DNA of 64,000 nucleotides from a virus, in IMG/VR virus record IMGVR_UViG_3300025289_000026, positions 1 through 64,000 of that record. The stretch is one strand, 5' to 3'. Within the stretch, counting starts at the first letter, position 1; every line of letters begins with the position of its first letter. Below are positions 23,607-32,143 of this stretch, in pieces. Both the position numbers and the translations under genes were made by a program. Under the pieces are notes generated by a model. That model made no database searches and was not told the origin of the DNA. It saw only the letters and a list, made by a program, of their open reading frames with translations.

Positions 23607-26190
23607 TTTCCTCCTCGATGCCGCGAACCGGCTACTCCCCGGGGTATTGTCCCGTAGTGTCTCGGGGGTCACCGAGGAGCTAGAGCTTCGTTTCTTCGAA
23701 ACTTCCGAGATTCTTGTCCATTCCCTTGCCCTTGACCCGGACGCACCCTACTACCTTGCGCTCCTGGTGATCTCGGGGATTCTGGATGACCTCCGGGGTA
23801 TCGAGAACCAGGTGGCCACGATCCTCGAGACCCTCGCGGCATCGAGAAAAGAAGCCCCACTCCCGCGGGTTGATCGACATTTCGACCTGGCGGCCAATGC
23901 CCTGGCTAACATAAGCACCAAGGTAGCGAGGGGAGGGTTCCCAACGGCTCATGACCTGGAGCTTTACTCTACGGAATCGAGGTTATTTGCCGCGGGCCAA
24001 TTGGTCCCCCAGGAGACCGTCCTGAGTGATGAACTCTATAGAATCAAGTTGCTCGGTGCGATCAAGGCGATGAACGAGACCCTTGGGTCTATTCACGAGC
24101 GTGCCGCACGAGTGACCCCAGGGTCATTCTTTGTCGACACTCTGGATGCTTCGATCCCAAAGTCAAGGCAGTTGGACATTTTTCTATCCAGGGTCCAGGG
24201 CATGGTGGAGTCTCAACGCCTTACCTTGTCGGATCCTTCGTCCGAGGTCAGGGCATCGGCATCTTCCAAGATGCTGGCCGAGACCGCCACCATGATCACG
24301 CTGATCAACACGCTGGTAACCCTTAGGTTCCTGGCGGGCCGCGCCAGGGTCACGGGCCAAGCCATCCCCGTGACGACACTCAACGGTACGTTGGTATCCC
24401 CAGGGGTTCCAGCACATCTCGACGGTACTGTGGAGACTGGAGATCTTGACAATCTTGGAACCCCGCGGGTTCATATAGATCCTGATGACGACACCCTGGT
24501 GCTGGACATCGATCAAGATGGTCTTGGTAACCCGGGGATCGCGGGTCAAGTGATTGTGCTCCCAAGCTCCACGGGCCCGTTGCTCCAGATATTGGACAAA
24601 CCAGGGACCGGGTGGGTGACGGAACACGATTTCACCGTGGTGTTCCTGTTACAAATCCATAAGGATGGGGTCTTGACACCGTTGCATCACCGTTTCGTGG
24701 TGATCCCGTCGTACGATGTGCCTGGTTCTTTGCCGGTCACGGCGGTTGACGGTGACTATGCCTACGTCGTGACCCCGGTGCAGTATTACAAGCGGGTCAC
24801 GGGGGTGTGGACAGCCATCGGGACCACGGCCCCCACGATCACGAGGCTCGAGTACAAAGGATTCTTCGATGATTCTCGCCGGACCCTCACGACGACCAAC
24901 CATGCACCCACGGGGCTAGTGCTGTCGGACGTCGTCGACACTACCGACGCAATGTCACCCGACCGTCTTGAGTTCACGATGAAGTCAGTCGTGACCTGGC
25001 GGGAGCGCGGGTCCGACATCACGATCCAGCTCCAGACCATTGGGACCGACCAGACCAGTTACGCTGGCTCTCCCTCGGTAGCCCAGGGGCTTGGCCCTTT
25101 GATCGATTCTGAGATCGACGGAGCTTTCGTAGGATCCCCAGGCAACCAGTTCACCACTGGATCGGGAGACTTTACTTTGGTTCGCCCGGGCCATGTGCTC
25201 CGGGTCCTCACGGGCACGAATCCAGGGGACTACCGTGTTACCGCGGTGCCGAGTGCATCGCTTCTGGAATTCGATGGATCGATTGCCGCGGAGACGGGTC
25301 TGACTTACGAGATCGTCACGGTCTCGGGATCGAACCTCCTGGTGGCCGTGGGCACCAGCCCCACGCTGCCCGATATCGTCGATGCAATCAACCTTGGGTA
25401 CGGAACTGTCGTGTTGGCGGAACAACGACCGGGCCGAAGGATCCGGATCTCGTCCCTGATCTCTGGGGTGTCGATTTCTGGCAGCACGGCCATGGGGTCG
25501 AGACTCAGGGTCTTGAGTCAACCGGCCGGCAGCGTGGTCCCCACGTTGTTGGGGCTATCGGTCGATCCGGTGTATGGACGCTGTACCGCGTTGCTGGATC
25601 GTCAGCATGACCTTGTGGCCGCCGGGATCTTGATCGGCATGATGGTGGAGTTAGGCGCCACGATTCTTGAGACCGGGGGGGACGAAACCTTGGTCTCAAG
25701 GGTCTTGGGATCCAATAGCTTTGCTCCTCTTCGGAAAATCCTTTCGATTCCCTCGGCAGTGGAGTACAGGCTTTTGGCCCTTGGGGCCAAGGGATACCAG
25801 GACACCATTGAGCCGGTGGCCGGCGCCTTGAAGGCCGCGATCGAGGTGTTGCCACTTGATACTGAAGCTCTATCGGTCCTGTTGGGCAAGTCGGTCAATA
25901 GCCCTGGGGATGTGCGCCGGTCACGTGATTATCTCGTGGACAAGTTCGGAAATCCTGCGGATCCATTGGACCCAGGGCCTGTGTCGGTATTGATACGAGA
26001 GTTTTCTAAGTACCAGGCCCCTGTATCCAGATCATTGGAATCCGCGATCGCGGGGATGCGGGAACGAGGGTTCGATCAGTCGGTTGACAAGTTATTGACT
26101 GGAGATGTCGAGGGAGCACTCGATGAGGCCAATGCAGCCTATGGATTATCGTTGAAACGGTCATTTCAGTCCCTTGGGGTTACACTGTAG
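23593..26190 (+). CDS. Large baseplate/tail protein, 865 aa
   Basis: The N-terminal about 230 residues are helical (NDFLLDAANRLLPGVLSRS; ISGILDDLRGIENQVATI), the middle and later parts beta-rich. One PGD module lies at about 25136-25320 (TLVRPGHVLRVLTGTNPGD, then YRVTAV). The last about 100 residues are helical again. No family name can be given. It probably belongs to the baseplate with the following genes. Confidence 0.7.
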   Translation: MPANDFLLDAANRLLPGVLSRSVSGVTEELELRFFETSEILVHSLALDPDAPYYLALLVISGILDDLRGIENQVATILETLAASRKEAPLPRVDRHFDLAANALANISTKVARGGFPTAHDLELYSTESRLFAAGQLVPQETVLSDELYRIKLLGAIKAMNETLGSIHERAARVTPGSFFVDTLDASIPKSRQLDIFLSRVQGMVESQRLTLSDPSSEVRASASSKMLAETATMITLINTLVTLRFLAGRARVTGQAIPVTTLNGTLVSPGVPAHLDGTVETGDLDNLGTPRVHIDPDDDTLVLDIDQDGLGNPGIAGQVIVLPSSTGPLLQILDKPGTGWVTEHDFTVVFLLQIHKDGVLTPLHHRFVVIPSYDVPGSLPVTAVDGDYAYVVTPVQYYKRVTGVWTAIGTTAPTITRLEYKGFFDDSRRTLTTTNHAPTGLVLSDVVDTTDAMSPDRLEFTMKSVVTWRERGSDITIQLQTIGTDQTSYAGSPSVAQGLGPLIDSEIDGAFVGSPGNQFTTGSGDFTLVRPGHVLRVLTGTNPGDYRVTAVPSASLLEFDGSIAAETGLTYEIVTVSGSNLLVAVGTSPTLPDIVDAINLGYGTVVLAEQRPGRRIRISSLISGVSISGSTAMGSRLRVLSQPAGSVVPTLLGLSVDPVYGRCTALLDRQHDLVAAGILIGMMVELGATILETGGDETLVSRVLGSNSFAPLRKILSIPSAVEYRLLALGAKGYQDTIEPVAGALKAAIEVLPLDTEALSVLLGKSVNSPGDVRRSRDYLVDKFGNPADPLDPGPVSVLIREFSKYQAPVSRSLESAIAGMRERGFDQSVDKLLTGDVEGALDEANAAYGLSLKRSFQSLGVTL

Positions 26191-26192
26191 CG

Positions 26193-26471
26193 ATGCCGGT
26201 ACTTTCTCGAAATGATGTCTATTACCTGGGCCTCGCGTCCGCGGCCATCAGGCGATCAACCCGTACGATGGAGTTTGCCACCACGCTCTCGGCCCTGAAG
26301 CAAGAGGCCATCGATGCGATAGGCGGGGATGGCAAAACCCTGGAGGCCGATGTCCCGCTCTCAAGGTTGGATTTCCTCACCATGTTGGAGAAGCGGGTAG
26401 ACGATATTGTCGCGACCGCGGTGGTCCGGAGCCCCGAGATCTTGACCGATGAACTTTTATTGGCCAGATGA
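26193..26471 (+). CDS. Small helical protein, 92 aa
   Basis: Helical (YYLGLASAAIRRSTRTMEFA). It sits between large baseplate proteins, and ATGA couples it to the next gene. TTACACTGTAGCG before its ATG resembles the TATACT-GTAGCC element of the endolysin, but overlaps the previous gene's end, so its meaning is unclear. Confidence 0.65.
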   Translation: MPVLSRNDVYYLGLASAAIRRSTRTMEFATTLSALKQEAIDAIGGDGKTLEADVPLSRLDFLTMLEKRVDDIVATAVVRSPEILTDELLLAR

Positions 26472-27352
26472 TGAAAGACTTGTCAATATTCCATCTGGCT
26501 AACCGTGCTACTCTCGAGGATGTGGTATCCCTTGGGTCCAGGGTCGAGACCAAGGTCTACCGGACGGTCGAGACCCCTGGGCCATTGTTCAACCTGGCGG
26601 TCAACGTGGAGATCAAGTCCCTGGTGGTCCGGGTGGACGGGGTACAGTTGCTCCCAACGACCGATATCCCTGGGGTCGGGCAGTTTCGTCTGGTGTATGG
26701 AGAGGGCCCGGGGGGCGAGGATCAGGTAGAGGTGAGTGTTGACCAGGATTTCGTGGAGCTGACGGCCGTGTACAGTAAGCTCACGGATCTGGATGCTGTG
26801 TACTTCGAGCTCAGGGGCAAGGGCCTGAGGTTTGTCACCGATGTCTTCGTGGGGGCCGATAGGGTTGAGGAAATCATTCCGATCAATGACACCAAGCTTT
26901 GGATCCGGGTGCCAACAGGCGACGCCCCGGGGGTATTTCTTGAGAACTTGAGGGCATTGGTACCTCTGGACCACAGCCCTGCGGCGTCCGACATCATCGT
27001 GGACCTATCGACTCGATCCCGCGCGGCCACGGGGTCCAAAATCCTGATCCAGCGGTTCCTTTCGATCTTGATGTCGCCCGAGGGTGCTAATTTGTCTGAC
27101 CTTATACCTAAGGGTCGTACCAATACCCCCCAGTTTCGTGCTACTCTACTGAGCAGGACATCCATGGCCGTCACGATCACGAAGAACAAGATGATCCGCA
27201 CGACTCCCAAGAACGCAACCCCTGGGGAAGTTATTGTTGCGGCCTTTGTCACCGGGGTGACGTTTTTGCCCGATGGTTCTGCCGAGGTGTCGGTGAAACT
27301 TAAGAATCGCGCTGGTTCCACGGTATCGGTACCCTTGAGCCTGGGGACATAG
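26468..27352 (+). CDS. Baseplate-proximal structural protein, 294 aa
   Basis: Beta-rich N-terminal two thirds, a helix at SKILIQRFLSILMSPEGANL (about residues 192-211), and a C-terminal beta segment. Located directly before the baseplate J-like gene and separated from it by 1 nt. Two ATG codons in tandem are possible starts. No family recognised. Confidence 0.7.
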   Translation: MMKDLSIFHLANRATLEDVVSLGSRVETKVYRTVETPGPLFNLAVNVEIKSLVVRVDGVQLLPTTDIPGVGQFRLVYGEGPGGEDQVEVSVDQDFVELTAVYSKLTDLDAVYFELRGKGLRFVTDVFVGADRVEEIIPINDTKLWIRVPTGDAPGVFLENLRALVPLDHSPAASDIIVDLSTRSRAATGSKILIQRFLSILMSPEGANLSDLIPKGRTNTPQFRATLLSRTSMAVTITKNKMIRTTPKNATPGEVIVAAFVTGVTFLPDGSAEVSVKLKNRAGSTVSVPLSLGT

Positions 27353-27353
27353 T

Positions 27354-30300
27354 ATGGAAGAAATTATCGAGAAGATACGTGAACTCATGGGTCAGGTTGA
27401 CCCCGCGTTCGATGTGTCGGCCGGTTCGGCATTCGATACCGTGGTGTTGCAGTACGTCCGGGATCAGTTCGGTGTCGAGGACCTGACCCTTGATATCGAG
27501 GACATGATCATCAGGAGGATCGAGCAACTCGACCCCGAGATCCTGACGGCCGAGGGGAGTCCGATTCGTGAGTTCCTGATCAAGCCCTTGACCGCGATCC
27601 TCCAGGTCCCGAGGCTCGAGATCCAGCGGATAAAGAACAACCAAGATCTAAATAATTTCAACGACATGACCGACCTCGAGCTCGAGCGCCGGTTGTCGAA
27701 CTTTTTCGTCTCACGGCGCCAGGGTGACGTAGCCGTAGGGGTCGTGAGGGCTTTCTTCGCATCCCCGGTGCCCGTCCGGACCAACTTGACCAACAGGGCC
27801 ACGACGTCGACTGGCCTGGGGTACTTGCCGGATGGAGCCTTCACCGCGTCCCAACAGCTGGTCGCGAGCCAGAAGTCCGATGGACTCTTCTTCGTCGATA
27901 TCCCGTACGTCGCGGAGAACCGGGGGCAGCAGTACAACGTGGACCCCGGGGCCATCTCGGCGATCGACAATCTCCCGGGTCTTGTCCGGGCGACCAATGT
28001 GGAGGCGTTCGTTGGAGGGATCCCACGAGAAGACAACACCGCCATGTTGAACCGTGCGCTAAAGAGCTTGGCAGAACGATCCCTCAGTTCACGCAACAGT
28101 ATCGTGACGATCCTGTTCGAGCGGTTCTCCAACAAGCTCTTGTCCATCATCCCGATCGGCTTTGGGGATATTGAGATGCAGCGGGACGTCTTTACGGTCG
28201 AGCCCTCGGTCTTGAAGGCCGGGGTCAGGATCATGTTGATACCTGGGGGCGGTAACGCTACCTTTGACCTCGACAGCCCCGAGGTGGACGATAGCTCAAC
28301 GCTATTCCGGGTGTTCGACGGTACTACCGAGTTGACCAAGGTGGCGTCATTCACGGGTCCGGATCAATTTATGTTTCTCGACAACGCGGGTCCCGGGGGT
28401 GTTGATCAGATTGTCCTGGACACCGCGACTGCCGAGGTCGTGACGGTGTTGCTACACGACCGCTCCGCCGTGGTGGATTTGATCCGCACGATCCCGGGGT
28501 CGATCGAGTTGCCCCCGTTGTTTCCTGCGCCTGACCAGAGCCAAGACATCCACGTGGGCGGTAAGGCCGACATCTTTGTCAAGCCCTCGACCCACGAGGT
28601 GGATTCTGTCAAGGTGCTGGTCCTGGGGAACTTCACGGTATTCAAGGCAGACGACGGGGCTATCTACCAGGAGCCCGATGGGTCGTGGTACTTCGAGACA
28701 GCCCGACGGCTCGACCTCCAGGAGATGGGGGTGTTGCCAGGAGATTTTGTCGAATTGGTGTCGGAAGATTACCTTGAAGGCCAATACGTCCGGGCCGGCG
28801 AGAGCTTCGTGGCCGAGCAGCTGGATCTGGCGAACAAGAGGATCAAGTTGGCGGGTGTGCCGGCGGGATTCATCGCGGTGGTGGACCGGGACGTTCGGAT
28901 CCGGATTCCAGAGGCCAGGGCATTCCCGTTGGAACGGTTGGTCGCGGTGGACAACCAGAATGCCGCCGTGTTCCTTGACACCAGTGGGGTCAACACGGGT
29001 GAATTCAGCACCGCGGCCCGGCCCTTGGCCCCGGGGTTCGGGAGTTTCAATCGCGATATCTCGGATCCCGCGTTTGCCCGGACGTTCCAAACCCCCGTCC
29101 CCATGGTCGCGACCCGGGGGTCTACTATTTTTGATCACGAGGGAAGCCCCGTGCTCTACGGCATCGGGATCGAGACGGGTGCAGGAGAAGTGTTGTACTT
29201 TACCGCCGAGGAGAACATCGCGAGCGGGAGTTTGAATCGCCCATGGACTCGAATCCTCGATGTCAAGATATTGGACTCCTTGTCCTTGGAACCTATTGCC
29301 GACGAGACCCTCGCGTCCATCTACCCCGCGGATATCCGGTCAGTCGATCTGGCCGGCGGGGTCGACGAGGTCAACGAGGCCGCGGGTAACGTCAGGATTT
29401 ATTTTGAGAAGCCGGTCACGATCCTGTTGTACGGATCGGACTATGGGGCCGAGCAGACGAGGTTTGTCCACCGGGTGACCCGGGAGGTCGAGCCTGGGGT
29501 TTTCGTAGAGTTCAATCTCAAGTACCGGCTTATCACCCATGGGCCCGCCGGCTCCCCCGCGGTGCTGTTGTTGCCTCCTGATTTCCGAGAAGAGAACGGC
29601 CTCTGGTTCATCGAGTTGGCTGTCCAGGGGGATCATGTAGAATCCGAACGCAGCGATGCTGCCGACGTGACGGAATCGGATCTCGTGTTGGGCGATGGAG
29701 CCGTCATGGTGATCGGGGATGTGGATCTTGAGGATGATCTTGTCCACCAGGTCGGTGAACTGGAGTTCGAGTCAGCCGGCGACCCAAGCCCCAGGCTCGC
29801 GGGCAACGCGACCGGTGGGCTCGAAACCCCTGTAGACTCGTTGCACCCGTATCTCTTGTACACAGGTACCGGCTGGACAGGAGGCATCTTTACGGCCAAT
29901 TCATCGTTTGTTTCGTTCCGAACCAACCAGATTCGAATCGGTGATTTTCTCCGCACGTTGGTCCAGGCTCCGGCATCTTACGCTACGATTACGACTGGGT
30001 CTGTACAAGTACCACCTAACGACTACAAGTACAAGGATCCATCGTTGAACTTTGGGCCCACGGGTGTGAATGTCAAAGTAGGGGATATTGTCACTGGCTT
30101 GACCCCAAGTCCGGTATACGTCGTCGCCATCTCGACCGATACCAACCCGAACGATACCCTTGAACTGTCAAGTGTTGTTACCCCTTTGGGCCTCGTCACT
30201 ATCTCTCTATGGCGTTGGGTTGCATATTCCACGTATCCAATTGTGGATGTACCATCTGAGGGCACTGTTCAGGTAGAAGAACCTGGAAATGAAGTTGCAC

Positions 30301-31976
30301 CAATCCGATTCGTCATCCTGAACCAAGAGGGTACTTTCCGGCTGAAGAACCCCCACATCCGCCTGAGCGCAGAACTTCTGGAGGATGGGACCACTGGGAA
30401 TTTGCCCAATCGCAGTTACCGAGCTGAAGGTTTCCGTGTGGAACCTCGTAACCCTTACGACCGTCGGTTACTGGATCGTCAGTACACCTTTGGGGTCGAG
30501 GAGTTGAGCTACTTCCGCTATACCGAGGGGTCGAACTCCGAATACTTGCCGAACCTCGACCCATCGGGTAGTGAGCTTCGCCTGTTGGCCGAGCGGGCCG
30601 TGGTAGACGGGAGAGCTCGCGGGAACTTCACCTTCATGTGCGGGCGCCGCGTCGCGGTCAAGGGGCCGGGCTATGAATTTGTAACAGGCCCATCGGTCGT
30701 GATGTACGACACCTTCCCCTCGGCCACGGGGCTCGCGGGAGTATCGTCCGTGGCGGCGAATCAACCATCACTCCCACCGACTTTTAAGAAAAATCTTGTT
30801 GACGGTACCTTGACCAATGATTCGATTGATTCTCAACACCTCAGGGCGCTGATCGGCTCCTTGGAGCTTCGGCAGATTCCCTATGTACCGACGGATCTGC
30901 CGATGACCCTTGGGTTCGACTATATGTTTGGTAAACAGGCGGGCGATTCAGCAGCCGATGCATTGTTTTTCTCGGCCGACACGATCGCGCAACTTGGTAT
31001 CGAGGTAGTGGCCTTGTCTGCCCCCGCCAGCGTGACTTTCAGCGCAGGGAATAATTTTGAAGATGCTGGGTTCGATTTTGTGGCCGCGGGGGTGGTGCCG
31101 GGAGATTTCCTATGGATTCGTAAGCAGGGGTCTCCTCCTAACACTGGGCTAGACATTGGGTTCTTCAAGATCGCGGTTGTGGGTTCTCCCCCGTTACCCA
31201 ATGTTAATCAAGTGGAAGTCGTCGGCACGCCTTTCGTGACTGTTGGGGCGGACACTACGATCGAGTACGGGGTCATCAGGCCCAATGGCAAGCGGATCGA
31301 TATTCAACACTTGATACGGCTTGACGGAATCATCTTGGCGACCGGCGCGGCCCCGGTCTCGTTGACCGACGGGATCTTGACCGTCACGCTGCCCGTAACC
31401 CCTCGGCCGGCCAAGTTGGTGGCCAGCACGATCAATGGGTCAGCTATTCTGCTCTACAGCGTCCTGGGGGATCAGGATCTCGAGGCCGATGTGCCGGACG
31501 GTTCCTACACCCGTGGTACTGCCCCGGTGAATGAGCTTGGGGAGAACTATACGTCCGTTGGGCTCCAGGGGCGGGACATTGAGATCGAGTACGAATGGTC
31601 AAGGTCGGCCCGTGAGACCCACGAGTACGTGGTGGCGCCGTCGACCCGTTCGATTAACCAAGACCTTCTAGTGCGCCACGGGATCCCCGTGTACGTGAAT
31701 ATCCGCATGACGGTCAACTCGCCATTTGCCTCGTCTCAAGACCTTGAGGATGCGCTCAGAAGCTATATCCTGGTGCTCGACCAGACTGACCTCAAGACTT
31801 CGAATCTCGTGCGGTTGCCCGCGATTGCCAAGCACGTCCCGATCCCCGTGTCGATCATCGGGGTCACGGTGCTGGAGGATAGGACGTTGTCAACTTATCG
31901 GTCGGACGACGGGATCGATTACCGCCGCATCGAAGTCGTGCTCCCAAACGACATCGAAGTCACCGTGACGTCGTGA
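27354..31976 (+). CDS. Baseplate J-like (T4 gp6/P2 gpJ type) wedge protein, 1540 aa
   Basis: The N-terminal about 300 residues fit baseplate J proteins: a helical start (MEEIIEKIRELMGQVDP), a beta region, then EDNTAMLNRALKSLAERS with the characteristic acidic-plus-RAL helix. The C-terminal about 120 residues (VRHGIPVYVNIRMTVNSP, then a helix and paired strands) fit the J C-terminal wedge domain. In between there are roughly 1000 extra residues of beta domains, including PGD modules near 30016-30230 and 31029-31270. This makes it much larger than usual J proteins (about 300-500 aa). The segment about 29850-30330 has different codon use, as if inserted. Confidence 0.7.
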   Translation: MEEIIEKIRELMGQVDPAFDVSAGSAFDTVVLQYVRDQFGVEDLTLDIEDMIIRRIEQLDPEILTAEGSPIREFLIKPLTAILQVPRLEIQRIKNNQDLNNFNDMTDLELERRLSNFFVSRRQGDVAVGVVRAFFASPVPVRTNLTNRATTSTGLGYLPDGAFTASQQLVASQKSDGLFFVDIPYVAENRGQQYNVDPGAISAIDNLPGLVRATNVEAFVGGIPREDNTAMLNRALKSLAERSLSSRNSIVTILFERFSNKLLSIIPIGFGDIEMQRDVFTVEPSVLKAGVRIMLIPGGGNATFDLDSPEVDDSSTLFRVFDGTTELTKVASFTGPDQFMFLDNAGPGGVDQIVLDTATAEVVTVLLHDRSAVVDLIRTIPGSIELPPLFPAPDQSQDIHVGGKADIFVKPSTHEVDSVKVLVLGNFTVFKADDGAIYQEPDGSWYFETARRLDLQEMGVLPGDFVELVSEDYLEGQYVRAGESFVAEQLDLANKRIKLAGVPAGFIAVVDRDVRIRIPEARAFPLERLVAVDNQNAAVFLDTSGVNTGEFSTAARPLAPGFGSFNRDISDPAFARTFQTPVPMVATRGSTIFDHEGSPVLYGIGIETGAGEVLYFTAEENIASGSLNRPWTRILDVKILDSLSLEPIADETLASIYPADIRSVDLAGGVDEVNEAAGNVRIYFEKPVTILLYGSDYGAEQTRFVHRVTREVEPGVFVEFNLKYRLITHGPAGSPAVLLLPPDFREENGLWFIELAVQGDHVESERSDAADVTESDLVLGDGAVMVIGDVDLEDDLVHQVGELEFESAGDPSPRLAGNATGGLETPVDSLHPYLLYTGTGWTGGIFTANSSFVSFRTNQIRIGDFLRTLVQAPASYATITTGSVQVPPNDYKYKDPSLNFGPTGVNVKVGDIVTGLTPSPVYVVAISTDTNPNDTLELSSVVTPLGLVTISLWRWVAYSTYPIVDVPSEGTVQVEEPGNEVAPIRFVILNQEGTFRLKNPHIRLSAELLEDGTTGNLPNRSYRAEGFRVEPRNPYDRRLLDRQYTFGVEELSYFRYTEGSNSEYLPNLDPSGSELRLLAERAVVDGRARGNFTFMCGRRVAVKGPGYEFVTGPSVVMYDTFPSATGLAGVSSVAANQPSLPPTFKKNLVDGTLTNDSIDSQHLRALIGSLELRQIPYVPTDLPMTLGFDYMFGKQAGDSAADALFFSADTIAQLGIEVVALSAPASVTFSAGNNFEDAGFDFVAAGVVPGDFLWIRKQGSPPNTGLDIGFFKIAVVGSPPLPNVNQVEVVGTPFVTVGADTTIEYGVIRPNGKRIDIQHLIRLDGIILATGAAPVSLTDGILTVTLPVTPRPAKLVASTINGSAILLYSVLGDQDLEADVPDGSYTRGTAPVNELGENYTSVGLQGRDIEIEYEWSRSARETHEYVVAPSTRSINQDLLVRHGIPVYVNIRMTVNSPFASSQDLEDALRSYILVLDQTDLKTSNLVRLPAIAKHVPIPVSIIGVTVLEDRTLSTYRSDDGIDYRRIEVVLPNDIEVTVTS

Positions 31977-32061
31977 TATGGCCGCACCCTGTACACAACT
32001 GTACCGTGGCGGCCTGGCTCTTGTTGTTCAACAGGGTACCGCCGCACCGGCACGTCGCCAT
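31960..32061 (-). CDS. Small antisense zinc-ribbon ORF, 33 aa (putative)
   Basis: On the minus strand, filling the only sizeable gap (31977-32143) in the baseplate genes, an ORF reads MATCRCGGTLLNNK then a C-terminal part with CTGCGH: C-x-C-GG and C-x2-C-GH give a tidy zinc ribbon. A longer GTG-started version could begin at 32124. The ribosome site is weak (AGGT). It overlaps the 3' end of the J-like gene by 17 nt. Confidence 0.4.
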   Translation of the reverse strand: MATCRCGGTLLNNKSQAATVQLCTGCGHITTSR

Positions 32062-32143
32062 GGTGGTGACCTGGCCGGCCGCCAGGCTCTTGACCCATTG
32101 ATCTTCGAAACAGTGGGGAGCCACGGCATCCAGGAGATCCAAG

